From positions 1-53,587 of the forward strand of contig CAKQBG010000005.1 in the NCBI GenBank assembly GCA_934216145.1: a DNA stretch of 53,587 nucleotides, in the 5' to 3' direction. Below the pieces are notes generated by a model. It was not told the origin of the DNA, searched no databases, and saw only the letters and a program-made list of their open reading frames with translations. This document shows, in pieces, positions 16,920 to 26,223 of this stretch. This DNA is from an uncultured Anaeroplasma sp. Its GTDB lineage: Bacteria > Bacillota_I > Bacilli_A > Acholeplasmatales > Anaeroplasmataceae. The position numbers were made by a program, and so were the translations under genes. Position 1 is the first letter of the stretch, and every line of letters starts with the position of its first letter.

Positions 16920-18545
16920 ATGAAGAAGAAAATATTATATTTATCATTAGCAATTACTATGGGAGTGGGATTAGTATCATGTAATAATAGCGCTAATTCT
17001 ACTGGTCCAAAAACAAATAATGAATATGTTATAAATGAGGATGGCTTAAAGCTAAGTAGTAAATCTAATAGTAATCAAACTTTCTATGAGATTTTTGTTG
17101 GAGCATTTTCTGATTCTGATGGTGATGGAATTGGTGATATTAGGGGAGTTATTAATAGATTAGATTATTTAAATGATGGAGATCCTAATTCTGGTAAAAG
17201 CTTAGGCGTTACTGGTATTTGGCTTATGCCTGTATTTAAGTCATCATCATATCATAAATATGATGTTACAGATTATTATACTGTTGATAGTACCTATGGT
17301 ACTAATGATGATTTAAAGGAATTGGCTACTAAATGCCATGAAAGAGGTATTACCTTAATTTTGGATTTGCCTATTAATCATACATCTACATCTAATGAAT
17401 GGTTTTTAAATTTTAAGAATGCTTTAGCTAAAGAGGATTTTTCTAATCAATATGCAGATTATTATTCATATTGTGGAATGAATGAAGGTCTTCAGGGTAG
17501 AACTACCAAAGCTTTATCAGGAACAAATTATAAATATGAATGTAATTTTGATTCTTCAATGCCAGAGTTAAATTTTGATAATGATTTAGTTAGAGAGGAA
17601 ACTCTTAATATAGCTAAATATTGGATTAATCAGGGTATTGATGGTTTTAGATTTGATGCGGCTAAATATATTTATTATGAATCAAGTCAAAAGAGTATTG
17701 AATTTTGGAAATGGTATACATCTCAATTAAGAAGCTATAAATCTGATGTTTATTTAATTGGTGAGGTATGGGATGGTGGAGGCATTATCCAAAACTATTA
17801 TGAAGCAATGACATGCTTTGATTTCCCATTCTCTCAGGGAGAGGGATATATTGCAAATGCAGCTAAAAATGGTAATGTAAATGCATATATTTCACAGGTT
17901 ATTAGCTATTATAATGGCTGTAGTAGTCATACTAGTAATCCAATATTAGCACCATTTATTGCTAATCATGATACTGATAGAGCAGCAGGCTTTTTAACAG
18001 TTTCTAGTGGGGATGCTTATTCAGCTGCTAATTTATTATTAATGACTCCAGGTACTCCATTTATTTATTATGGTGAGGAAATTGGTATGAAAGGCTCTAG
18101 AGGTGGGGCTAATACTGATGCAAATAGACGTTTAGCTATGCTATGGGGTGATGATGATACTATTAGTGACCCAATAGGAGCTACTTATGATAAATCTAAA
18201 CAAAATAATGGAACGGTTTCTGAACAGATTCAGGCTAGTACAAGTCTTTATAATCACTATAAAAAGCTTATTATGATGAGAAATAGAAATCCTGAAATTA
18301 CAAATGGTACATATACAAATTTAAATTTGAGTGTTCAAAAAAGTGTTGGTGGCTTTATTGCGACACTAGGAGATTCATCATGTATTGTAATACATAATAC
18401 AGGTAGTAGTGAGGCTACTATTGATCTAACAGGCTATTCTGATTATAAGACAATTAATTCTTATGCTGGATTAGGAAGTGCTAAATTAGAAAATGGTTCT
18501 TTAACTATTGGTCAAAAAACTACAGTTGTTCTTAGAAAGGATTAA
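16920..18545 (+). CDS. Secreted alpha-amylase lipoprotein, GH13
   Basis: Predicted lipoprotein of 541 residues with lipobox GLVSC near residue 21. The GH13 regions are all present: DLPINHT (region I), GFRFDAAK with nucleophile Asp246 (region II), LIGEVWDG with acid/base Glu282 (region III) and IANHDTDR with Asp351 (region IV). A DSDGDGIGD segment near residue 67 is a probable calcium loop, typical of oligosaccharide-active GH13 enzymes, and the C-terminal 80 residues form the usual beta domain. It acts outside the cell on alpha-glucans (inference from signal and family); exact specificity is not readable. It lies between GH2 and GH53 with gaps of 2 and 8 bases, so all three are one transcript. 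Confidence 0.92.
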   Translation: MKKKILYLSLAITMGVGLVSCNNSANSTGPKTNNEYVINEDGLKLSSKSNSNQTFYEIFVGAFSDSDGDGIGDIRGVINRLDYLNDGDPNSGKSLGVTGIWLMPVFKSSSYHKYDVTDYYTVDSTYGTNDDLKELATKCHERGITLILDLPINHTSTSNEWFLNFKNALAKEDFSNQYADYYSYCGMNEGLQGRTTKALSGTNYKYECNFDSSMPELNFDNDLVREETLNIAKYWINQGIDGFRFDAAKYIYYESSQKSIEFWKWYTSQLRSYKSDVYLIGEVWDGGGIIQNYYEAMTCFDFPFSQGEGYIANAAKNGNVNAYISQVISYYNGCSSHTSNPILAPFIANHDTDRAAGFLTVSSGDAYSAANLLLMTPGTPFIYYGEEIGMKGSRGGANTDANRRLAMLWGDDDTISDPIGATYDKSKQNNGTVSEQIQASTSLYNHYKKLIMMRNRNPEITNGTYTNLNLSVQKSVGGFIATLGDSSCIVIHNTGSSEATIDLTGYSDYKTINSYAGLGSAKLENGSLTIGQKTTVVLRKD

Positions 18546-18553
18546 ATTAGTTT

Positions 18554-20497
18554 ATGAAAATTAGAAATGCGATAATGGGATTATTATTACTTTCTTCAGC
18601 TGTATTAGTTTCTTGTAAAAACCAAGCTAGTAATGTAAAATCAGATTCTCTTTATGTTAAAAAGGTTGATAATTATAAAGATAATTTTATTAATGGAATG
18701 GATGTTTCACAGGTTATTAGTCTAGAAAATAGTGGAGTTAAGTATTATAATTTTGATGGAGAAGAAGAGGACGTATTAAAGATATTGTCTGATAATGGAA
18801 TAAATTATATACGTGTTCGTGTATGGAATAATCCATATGACAGAGAAGGAAATGGCTTTGGTGGAGGAAACTGTACCATAGATACAGCAGTAGAGCTTGG
18901 TAAAAGAGCTACTAAATATGGAATGAAGCTTTTAGTTGATTTCCATTATTCGGATTTCTGGGCAGACCCATCTAAGCAAATGTGTCCTAGAGCTTGGCTT
19001 GAAATGACTATTGATGAGAAGGCTTTAGCCTTATATCAATATACTAAGGAATCATTACAAAAGCTAAAAGATGCAAATGTTGATGTTGGAATGGTTCAAA
19101 TTGGTAATGAAACAAATAATGGTTTAGCAGGAGAAACTACTTGGTATAATAGAACAATTCTAATGAAAAAGGCTTCAGAGGCTATAAGAGAGGTTACTCC
19201 TAAGGCTAAAATTGCTGTTCATTTTGCTAATCCGGAAAAGGCTGGTAGCTATCAAAATTATGCTAGTAAGCTTAATTATTATAATTTAGATTATGATATT
19301 TTTGCATCAAGCTACTATCCATATTGGCATGGTTCTTTAGAAAATCTTCAAACAGTATTAGATGAAATATCTGATACATATAATAAGGATACCTTAGTAG
19401 TAGAAACTAGCTATGCTTATACTACAAAAGATACTGATAGCTTTAGTAATACTATTTCAGATGGTGGTAGTGTTGATAAGCCTTATCCATATACAATTCA
19501 GGGACAGGCTTCAGAGATTAGAGATATTATTCAAACTGTATGTAATATGAAGCGTGGTATTGGTGTATTCTATTGGGAAGGCGCTTGGATTTCAGTTGGT
19601 GATAATTATGAGGAAAATTTATCTAAATGGGAACAGTATGGTTCGGGATGGGCTAGTTCATATTCATATATTTATGACCCTGAGGATGCTGGTAAGTATT
19701 ATGGAGGCTCTGCAGTAGATAATCAAGCATTTTTTGATGAAAATGGCAAGGCTTTAGAATCATTAAAAGTTTGGAGCTTATGTGAAAATGGTAATGAAGT
19801 AGCAAGAAAAGCTGATGCGATTGAGGATACTAATTTAATCTTTGATTTAAATGGTGAAATTTCTTTTCCAACTAAGGTAAAAGCTGTAATGAATGATGGT
19901 TCAAAGGAAGAGCTAGATGTTACATGGGAAAATATTGATATTAACACATTGAAAAATGGTGGAGTAAAAAAATATTCATTTACTGGTACAGCTGGTGGAA
20001 TGATAGCCAATTTATATATTTCTATGATTGAATATAATTATATTAAGAATTATAGTTTTGAGGATGGAGATAGTAACTGGATTATTAATGATATTTCGAA
20101 ACGTAATGAGGAATTGAATGTAGAAGATAAATCTACTGATTCTTTAACAGGCACAAAGCATGTTCATTTTTGGAGTTCTGGTACTGATAATGTTGAATTT
20201 AGTGTTGAACAAAACATTTCTAATCTTCCTAATGGAAAATATAAGTATAGTATTTCAATTATGGGTGGAGACTGTGGAGATACAGATATTTACTTATATG
20301 TTAAGGTTAATGGCAAAATAATTGCGAAAAAGGCTTTAACAATTAATGGCTATGGAAACTGGGATACAGAAGTAACTGATCCATTTGAATATACTGAAGG
20401 TGCTGAAATAGTAGTAGGTATTTATGTTAAATGCAAAGGAGAAGGCAATGGTGCATGGGGTAAAATAGATGATGCACTATTGAATTCAGTTAATTAA
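18554..20497 (+). CDS. Arabinogalactan endo-beta-1,4-galactanase lipoprotein, GH53
   Basis: Predicted lipoprotein of 647 residues (lipobox VLVSC near residue 21). Residues about 45-400 form a GH53 barrel: NGMDVSQ, YIRVRVWNNP, LLVDFHYSDFWADP and QIGNETNNG with acid/base Glu186, and VVETSYAYT with nucleophile Glu284. After the barrel there is a bacterial Ig-like domain (about 425-490, PTKVKAVMNDGS and DVTWENID) and a C-terminal beta-sandwich (about 495-647, NYSFEDGDSNW onward) resembling galactan-binding modules of the CBM61 type. The enzyme cuts beta-1,4-galactan side chains of pectin at the cell surface. It is last in the GH2-GH13-GH53 operon and followed by a terminator. Confidence 0.95.
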   Translation: MKIRNAIMGLLLLSSAVLVSCKNQASNVKSDSLYVKKVDNYKDNFINGMDVSQVISLENSGVKYYNFDGEEEDVLKILSDNGINYIRVRVWNNPYDREGNGFGGGNCTIDTAVELGKRATKYGMKLLVDFHYSDFWADPSKQMCPRAWLEMTIDEKALALYQYTKESLQKLKDANVDVGMVQIGNETNNGLAGETTWYNRTILMKKASEAIREVTPKAKIAVHFANPEKAGSYQNYASKLNYYNLDYDIFASSYYPYWHGSLENLQTVLDEISDTYNKDTLVVETSYAYTTKDTDSFSNTISDGGSVDKPYPYTIQGQASEIRDIIQTVCNMKRGIGVFYWEGAWISVGDNYEENLSKWEQYGSGWASSYSYIYDPEDAGKYYGGSAVDNQAFFDENGKALESLKVWSLCENGNEVARKADAIEDTNLIFDLNGEISFPTKVKAVMNDGSKEELDVTWENIDINTLKNGGVKKYSFTGTAGGMIANLYISMIEYNYIKNYSFEDGDSNWIINDISKRNEELNVEDKSTDSLTGTKHVHFWSSGTDNVEFSVEQNISNLPNGKYKYSISIMGGDCGDTDIYLYVKVNGKIIAKKALTINGYGNWDTEVTDPFEYTEGAEIVVGIYVKCKGEGNGAWGKIDDALLNSVN

Positions 20498-20505
20498 ATA
20501 GCTCT

Positions 20506-20541
20506 AGAGTATATGATTAGAATGTCACATACTCTTTTTTT
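20506..20541 (+). terminator. Terminator after the GH53 gene
   Basis: AGAGTATATGA (20506-20516) with TCACATACTCT (20525-20535), one A-C mismatch, followed by a run of T. Confidence 0.85.
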
Positions 20542-20613
20542 CGAAACTTTTACGAAATTTTTTCGATAATTTCTATTTTATTTTGATTTATTTCGAATAT
20601 AACAAAAATCATA

Positions 20614-20816
20614 TTGACAATAGAAATATTAAAGTTATAATTAAATTAACAAAAGACAATAAAGCGTTATCATTGTGGTATAATTTAATAAATTTATGTA
20701 ATTGAATGAATTTTTTAGCCTTTAAAATTCAGTTATAAATATATTTTTTTAACCCTTATGTAAGCGTTTTATTCTGTCTCAAAAAAAACAAAAAAAGAAA
20801 GAGGAAAATTTAAATT
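20614..20816 (+). promoter_or_regulatory. Importer promoter region with two cre-like sites
   Basis: TTGACA at 20614-20619 with TATAAT at 20636-20641 (16-base spacer); a second, extended -10 TGTGGTATAAT ends at 20684. Two elements share the core AAGCGTT and each match 12 of 14 positions of the cre consensus TGWAANCGNTNWCA: 20659-20672 and 20759-20772. They could bind CcpA or a LacI-family sugar regulator. The gap between GH53 and the binding-protein gene (319 bases) thus holds a terminator and this control region. Confidence 0.6.
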
Positions 20817-22400
20817 ATGAAAATGAAAAAAATTTTATTAGGTGCCTCTGCATTAGTATTAGGAGTTTCACTTGCTTCATGTGGTGGCGACAATACTAAT
20901 ACAGGTACAAATCAAAGTGGAAACACAGGAACTCAAGGAGCTACTACTGAAAAGTATACAGCTACAATTTGGGTATCAGAATTAAAGGGTGTTACTGAAT
21001 TAACACAAAAACAAGTAGAGAAATTTAATAAGGAAAATCCTGATTATTCTATTAAGGCTACAATTAATGGTATTTCAGAACAAGATGCTGCTTCTCAAAT
21101 GATTTTGGATGTTGAAACAGGTGCTGATATTTACTGCTTCGCCCAAGACCAATTAAATAGATTAGTTAATGCTGGTGCATTAAGTAAATTAGGCGTTAAG
21201 GCTACTGAAACTGTAAAGGCTGCAAATTATGCTACAGCAATTGGTGCTGCATCAGTTAACGGTGATTTATATTGTTATCCTATTACAGCTGATAATGGTT
21301 ACTTTATGATATACGATAAATCAGTAATTAGTGAAAAGAATTTAGATAATCTTGAGGCTATAGTTGCTGAATGTGAAGAAAAGGGATACAATTTCTCAAT
21401 GGAAAATGAAACTTCTGCTTGGTATCTTTCTTCTTGGTTCTTCGGAGCTGGCTGTAAGTCTGAATGGACAACTGATGCGGAAGGAAAATTTGTATCTGTT
21501 AACGATACATTTAGTTCTGAAAATGGTTTAATTGCAATGGAGGGTATGAGTCATTTAGTTAAATCTAAAAACTATGTTTCATCTTCTAATGGATCAGATT
21601 TTGGTGCAGCAAACAAATCAGCAGTAGTTGTTACTGGTACTTGGGGTGTTAAGGCTGCTCAAGATATTCTTGGTGATAATTTCGGTGCAACTAAGCTTCC
21701 TAGCTACCATGTAAATGGAAAAGCATATCAAATGGGTTCTTTTAGTGGATTTAAATTAATGGGTGTTAAGCCTAATCAAGATGCTAACAAGACTGCTGCT
21801 TTACATAAGTTAGCTCAATACTTATCAAATGAACAATCTCAATTAGATAGATTCGATTTAGTTGGTTGGGGTCCATCTAATACTAATGCTGCAAATACTG
21901 AAAGAGTAAAAGCTGATGTTGGCTTAAAGGCATTAAGTGATCAATTACCATATTCTACAGTTCAAACTCAAATACATGGTTCTTGGTGGGATATTGCTAA
22001 GGTTCTTGGACAAGTAGCTAAGGATTCTACTTCTAATAGTGATTTACAACAAGGTTTAGATACATATAAAGCTGCAATCGATGATTTATTCAAACTTACT
22101 GATGAACAATTACGAGCATTTACAATTATTGGTTCATTAAATAATACAGGTTGGGGTACAGACTTCGAAATGGTTGAATCTACAGAAGGTGTATGGACTT
22201 CAAAGGATACATTTACAATCACAGAAAGTGATATTACTAATGGTTATAATGAATTTAAGTGCCGTAAAGGATTATCTTGGGATGTAAGCTATGGTAAAGA
22301 TGGTGGTTCTGATAATTATGTAATTACAACACCTGGTACATATAAGATTAAATTAACAGTTACAGATTCTAGTGCTACAATTGAATTGATAGCTGCTTAA
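20817..22400 (+). CDS. Oligosaccharide-binding lipoprotein with a C-terminal starch-binding-like domain
   Basis: Extracytoplasmic solute-binding lipoprotein of 527 residues (lipobox LASC, Cys22), followed by a Gly/Asn/Thr linker. Residues about 48-430 have the type-I sugar-binding fold of the MalE group (TIWVSELKGVTELTQKQVEKF; VVTGTWGVKAAQ). The last 95 residues form an extra domain beginning FTIIGSLNNTGWG and containing GLSWDVSYG and NYVITTPGTYKIKLTV, which resembles the X25/SusE-SusF family of starch-binding beta-sandwich domains. Such a module on a binding protein is unusual. It is the first gene of the importer operon, and a terminator directly behind it probably keeps it more abundant than the permeases. 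Confidence 0.9.
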   Translation: MKMKKILLGASALVLGVSLASCGGDNTNTGTNQSGNTGTQGATTEKYTATIWVSELKGVTELTQKQVEKFNKENPDYSIKATINGISEQDAASQMILDVETGADIYCFAQDQLNRLVNAGALSKLGVKATETVKAANYATAIGAASVNGDLYCYPITADNGYFMIYDKSVISEKNLDNLEAIVAECEEKGYNFSMENETSAWYLSSWFFGAGCKSEWTTDAEGKFVSVNDTFSSENGLIAMEGMSHLVKSKNYVSSSNGSDFGAANKSAVVVTGTWGVKAAQDILGDNFGATKLPSYHVNGKAYQMGSFSGFKLMGVKPNQDANKTAALHKLAQYLSNEQSQLDRFDLVGWGPSNTNAANTERVKADVGLKALSDQLPYSTVQTQIHGSWWDIAKVLGQVAKDSTSNSDLQQGLDTYKAAIDDLFKLTDEQLRAFTIIGSLNNTGWGTDFEMVESTEGVWTSKDTFTITESDITNGYNEFKCRKGLSWDVSYGKDGGSDNYVITTPGTYKIKLTVTDSSATIELIAA

Positions 22401-22432
22401 TATAATATTAGCCTATACAAATAACATTATTT

Positions 22433-22469
22433 AAAAAGTAGGTTGTAGAGTATCTACAGCCTACTTTTT
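22433..22469 (+). terminator. Strong hairpin between binding protein and permease genes
   Basis: Seventeen-base stem (22433-22449 with 22453-22469, one G-U pair) closed by the triloop GTA and ending in five T. It lies inside the operon, so it probably acts as partial terminator or mRNA stabiliser for the binding-protein message. Confidence 0.9.
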
Positions 22470-22490
22470 ATTAAAGAAGGGAGTATCGTT

Positions 22491-24017
22491 ATGAGTTATT
22501 TAGATATGTCTGATTTAGATTACTTGAAATTAGACTTTAAGCATAAATTTGTTTATAAATTCATAATGTTTTTTGTTTCAATTGGCCGCTTTTTTAAGAG
22601 AATTGGACTTAAAATTTGGAATGGTATAAAGCTTATTGGTCTAAAAATAACAGAGTTAGCTAAATTAATTGTATTTACCTTTAAAGATGGCTCTTGGAAA
22701 ACAAGGGTTTCGTATTTAATATTTGGTTTTGGAAATTTTACAAGAAAGCAATGGTTTAAGGGTGCTTTATTTTTAATCTTTGAAGTAATATTTATTGTTT
22801 ATATGATTACTACTGGTGGATATTGGCTTTCTAAATGGTCAACATTAGGTACTGTTAGAGGTGGTCAAGTCTATGATGAGGTTACTGATAGTTACATTTG
22901 GGTAGCTGGTGATGATTCATTCAAATGTTTATTATATGGATTATTAACAATATTATTTATAATTGCATTAATCGGAACTTGGGTTATTAACATTAAGCAA
23001 TGTGCAATTATGGATGAGATTGAGCGTGAAGGAAAGAAGGTAAAAAGTAATAAGGATGATTTAAGATCATTAGTTGATGATCAATTCCATAAAACTTTAT
23101 TAACCTTACCTTTATTAGGTATTTTCTTCTTCACAGTAATGCCTATTATCTTTATGATCTTAGTAGCATTTACTAATTATGATGGAAATCATGATGGTTA
23201 TAGTAACTTGTTTACATGGGTTGGTTTAGATAGTTTTAATTCCTTATTGAATTTCAAGTCTGAATCAGGAAGCTTCGCTGCAACATTTGGTGAGGTTTTA
23301 GGTTGGACTTTAATTTGGGCATTCTTTGCAACATTTACTAACTATTTCTTAGGAATGCTTGTAGCTATGCTAATTAATAAAAAGGGCATTCGTTTTAAAA
23401 AGCTTTGGAGAGGCGTTTTAGTATTGACAATAGCAGTCCCACAATTTATTTCATTACTATATGTTTCTAAGCTATTTGCTGATAATGGTCTAGTTAATGG
23501 TTTCATAACATCTTTAGGTGGGCAAAGAGTTAGCTTCTGGGGTACAACTTGGATTGCAAGAATAATGATCATTTTATTAAACATTTGGATTGGTATTCCT
23601 TATCTAATGCTAATTAGTACAGGTGTATTAATGAATATTCCTAAGGATTTATATGAATCTGCAAGAATTGATGGAGCTAGTGCGTTCCAACAATATACAA
23701 AGATTACATTACCATATATGCTATTTGTTACAGGACCATATTTATTAACTCAATTTATAGGTAATTTAAATAACTTTAACGTTATATACTTATTGACAGG
23801 TGGTAAGCCTGATAAGATAGATGGTGTTATTAATGGTACAGCAACTGGTGAAACAGATTTATTAATCACTTGGTTGTATAAGCTAGTTACAGGTGCAGAA
23901 CCAAGCTACTATACAGCTTCAATTATTGGTATTATTATTTTCTTAGTTGTATCTATCCTATCATTAATTGTTTATAATGCAATGCCATCTACAAAGAATG
24001 AGGAGGATTATTCATAA
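22491..24017 (+). CDS. Sugar ABC transporter permease, MalF type
   Basis: Inner-membrane permease of 508 residues. The N-terminal 80 residues are cytoplasmic and amphipathic, followed by membrane segments near 90-110 and 145-170, a linker, and six core helices. The EAA loop that contacts the ATPase is present near residue 389 (ESARIDGASAFQQYTKITLP). The extended N-terminus and inserted segments match MalF-type maltodextrin permeases. AGAAGGGAG precedes the ATG. It overlaps the second permease gene by one base (TAATG). Confidence 0.93.
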   Translation: MSYLDMSDLDYLKLDFKHKFVYKFIMFFVSIGRFFKRIGLKIWNGIKLIGLKITELAKLIVFTFKDGSWKTRVSYLIFGFGNFTRKQWFKGALFLIFEVIFIVYMITTGGYWLSKWSTLGTVRGGQVYDEVTDSYIWVAGDDSFKCLLYGLLTILFIIALIGTWVINIKQCAIMDEIEREGKKVKSNKDDLRSLVDDQFHKTLLTLPLLGIFFFTVMPIIFMILVAFTNYDGNHDGYSNLFTWVGLDSFNSLLNFKSESGSFAATFGEVLGWTLIWAFFATFTNYFLGMLVAMLINKKGIRFKKLWRGVLVLTIAVPQFISLLYVSKLFADNGLVNGFITSLGGQRVSFWGTTWIARIMIILLNIWIGIPYLMLISTGVLMNIPKDLYESARIDGASAFQQYTKITLPYMLFVTGPYLLTQFIGNLNNFNVIYLLTGGKPDKIDGVINGTATGETDLLITWLYKLVTGAEPSYYTASIIGIIIFLVVSILSLIVYNAMPSTKNEEDYS

Positions 24018-24988
24018 TGACAATAACTGAAAGCTTAAAATTAAGAAGATTTATTGCTAAATCTAAAGTTGAAAATGCTTCAAAGAATAAAGATTATGGT
24101 TATGATAATATAAACTCAGTTAAAAAGGAAAAGCATCATATGTCTCAAAAGCTTTCGAGACGTATTTCTAATACTATTGTATATATCATACTAATTTTAA
24201 TGTCAATTATTTGGCTAATTCCTTTCTTTTGTATTTTCTGTGAATCATTCCGTGTTGAATGTACATATCAGGTTGGATATGTTTGGCCAAAGCAATGGGG
24301 ATTTGATAATTATATTAATTTGTTTACACAAACTAATTTTGGTATTTGGTTAAGAAATACATTTATTACTGCTGTAATTGTTGCAGTATTACAAACAATA
24401 TTTGTTCTAGCTATGAGCTATGGCTTATCTAGATTAAGATTTAAAGGACGTAAACCTTTAATGAATGTAATGTTGATTTTAGGAATGTTCCCAGGCTTCC
24501 TTACATTAATTCTATTATATAAGCTCTTATCATCATGGGGCTTAGCTGGTAGTAATGCAATGTGGGGACTAATTATTGTTTATGTTGCAAGTAGTGGTAT
24601 GGGATATTATGTATCTAAGGGATTCTTTGATACAATATCTAAGTCATTAGATGAAGCAGCAAGAGTTGATGGTGCAACTCGTTTCCAAATTTTTTATAAG
24701 GTTATCATTCCACTTTCAAAGCCAATTATCATTTATACAATTTTAACTGCATTTATGGCTCCTTGGGGTGATTTCGTATTTGCATCTTATATGGCTCATG
24801 GTGATAAAAATGGTATGAATGTAGCTGTTGGTTTACAAAATTTAATTTCAACTCCATCAAGCTTGGCAAACAATTACACAATGTTCTGTGCTGGTGGTAT
24901 TATTGTTGCTTTACCTGTTACAATTCTATTTATGTTCTTACAAAAATATTATGTAGAAGGTGTAACTGGTGGTGCAGTTAAAGGATAG
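24017..24988 (+). CDS. Sugar ABC transporter permease, MalG type
   Basis: Second permease, 323 residues, with six predicted membrane helices and the EAA loop DEAARVDGATRFQIFYKVII near residues 213-232. The first 45 residues are polar; an internal ATG (MSQKLSRR, residue 42) would give a shorter, more usual N-terminus, but the one-base overlap with the upstream stop supports the long form through coupling. It forms the heterodimeric channel with the MalF-type protein. Confidence 0.93.
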   Translation: MTITESLKLRRFIAKSKVENASKNKDYGYDNINSVKKEKHHMSQKLSRRISNTIVYIILILMSIIWLIPFFCIFCESFRVECTYQVGYVWPKQWGFDNYINLFTQTNFGIWLRNTFITAVIVAVLQTIFVLAMSYGLSRLRFKGRKPLMNVMLILGMFPGFLTLILLYKLLSSWGLAGSNAMWGLIIVYVASSGMGYYVSKGFFDTISKSLDEAARVDGATRFQIFYKVIIPLSKPIIIYTILTAFMAPWGDFVFASYMAHGDKNGMNVAVGLQNLISTPSSLANNYTMFCAGGIIVALPVTILFMFLQKYYVEGVTGGAVKG

Positions 24989-25000
24989 GAGAAATATAGT

Positions 25001-26134
25001 ATGGCTAATGTTAAATTAACAAATGTGAAAAAGGTTTATGATGGCGGTGTTGTTGCCGTTCATGATTTTAACCTTGATATAAAGGATAAGGAATTTATAG
25101 TATTCGTTGGACCTTCTGGATGTGGTAAATCAACTACATTAAGAATGGTTGCAGGACTTGAGGATATTAGTGATGGTACAATAGAAATTGATGGAGAGGT
25201 TGTTAATGATTTACAACCAAAGGATCGTAATATTGCGATGGTTTTCCAAAATTACGCTCTATATCCCCATTTAACAGTATATGAAAATATGGCATTCGCT
25301 TTAAGATTGAAAAGACCAAAATTATCAAATGATGAAATTTATGATAAGGTAACTGAAGCAGCAGAGATTTTAGGTATTACTGATTTATTATTACGTAAGC
25401 CAAGAGCTTTATCTGGTGGTCAACGTCAAAGAGTTGCTATCGGACGTGCTATGGTTCGTGAATCAAAGGTATTTTTAATGGATGAACCATTATCAAATCT
25501 AGATGCTAAGCTTAGAAATCAAATGCGTGCTGAAATTATTCTATTACGTAAGAAAATTGATACAACCTTCATTTACGTAACACATGATCAAACTGAGGCA
25601 ATGACATTAGGTGATAGAATTGTTATTATGAAGCTAGGATATATTCAACAGGTTGGTACACCTACAGAGGTATTTGAAATGCCAAAGAATTTATTCGTTG
25701 CTGAATTCATTGGTGCGCCAAAGATGAATATTTTCAAAACTCAATTGATTAATGAAAATGGCGAATATTATGTAACTCCATTTGGATCTAGGATTAAGGT
25801 TAATGGAGAAAAGGCAAAGATGCTAAGTGAAAGAAATATTCAATCTAGAGAAATTCTATTAGGTGTTAGACCAGAACATATGGTTATAAAGAATGAAAAG
25901 AGTACTGATACTATTTCAGCAATACTTGTTGTTAATGAAATGATGGGATCTGAATTCCATCTACATTTAAAGCATAAGGATGGAACTGAAATTATTACTC
26001 GTATTCCTACAATGTCTTTATCAATGGAGGAAAGATCTTCTTTAATTCCTGGTAAAAATGTTAACCTAACATTTGATGGAAGTGTAATGCATTTCTTTGA
26101 TCCAGAATCAACAAATAATTTACTTGTTGATTAA
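25001..26134 (+). CDS. Sugar ABC transporter ATPase, MsmK/UgpC type
   Basis: Nucleotide-binding subunit of 377 residues energising the importer. Walker [10 protein letters not shown] (about 37-45), Q-loop, signature LSGGQ (137-141), Walker [12 protein letters not shown] and the switch His (THDQTEAM) are all intact. The C-terminal 130 residues form the OB-fold regulatory domain (GVRPEHM near 290) typical of MalK/MsmK proteins. In many Bacillota one MsmK serves several importers; here it sits in the operon 12 bases after the MalG-type gene. Confidence 0.95.
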   Translation: MANVKLTNVKKVYDGGVVAVHDFNLDIKDKEFIVFVGPSGCGKSTTLRMVAGLEDISDGTIEIDGEVVNDLQPKDRNIAMVFQNYALYPHLTVYENMAFALRLKRPKLSNDEIYDKVTEAAEILGITDLLLRKPRALSGGQRQRVAIGRAMVRESKVFLMDEPLSNLDAKLRNQMRAEIILLRKKIDTTFIYVTHDQTEAMTLGDRIVIMKLGYIQQVGTPTEVFEMPKNLFVAEFIGAPKMNIFKTQLINENGEYYVTPFGSRIKVNGEKAKMLSERNIQSREILLGVRPEHMVIKNEKSTDTISAILVVNEMMGSEFHLHLKHKDGTEIITRIPTMSLSMEERSSLIPGKNVNLTFDGSVMHFFDPESTNNLLVD

Positions 26135-26155
26135 TTTAAGAATTATTTAAAGGTT

Positions 26156-26194
26156 AAGGATAAGGGGCCTTGTGCTTACTTATCCTTATTTTTT
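26156..26194 (+). terminator. Terminator after the importer ATPase gene
   Basis: AAGGATAAG (26156-26164) with CTTATCCTT (26179-26187) and a run of six T. The frame of the next gene is open through it, but the true start is downstream. Confidence 0.85.
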
Positions 26195-26223
26195 CGAAAA
26201 ATATTAGATTAGGAGGTTTTTTT

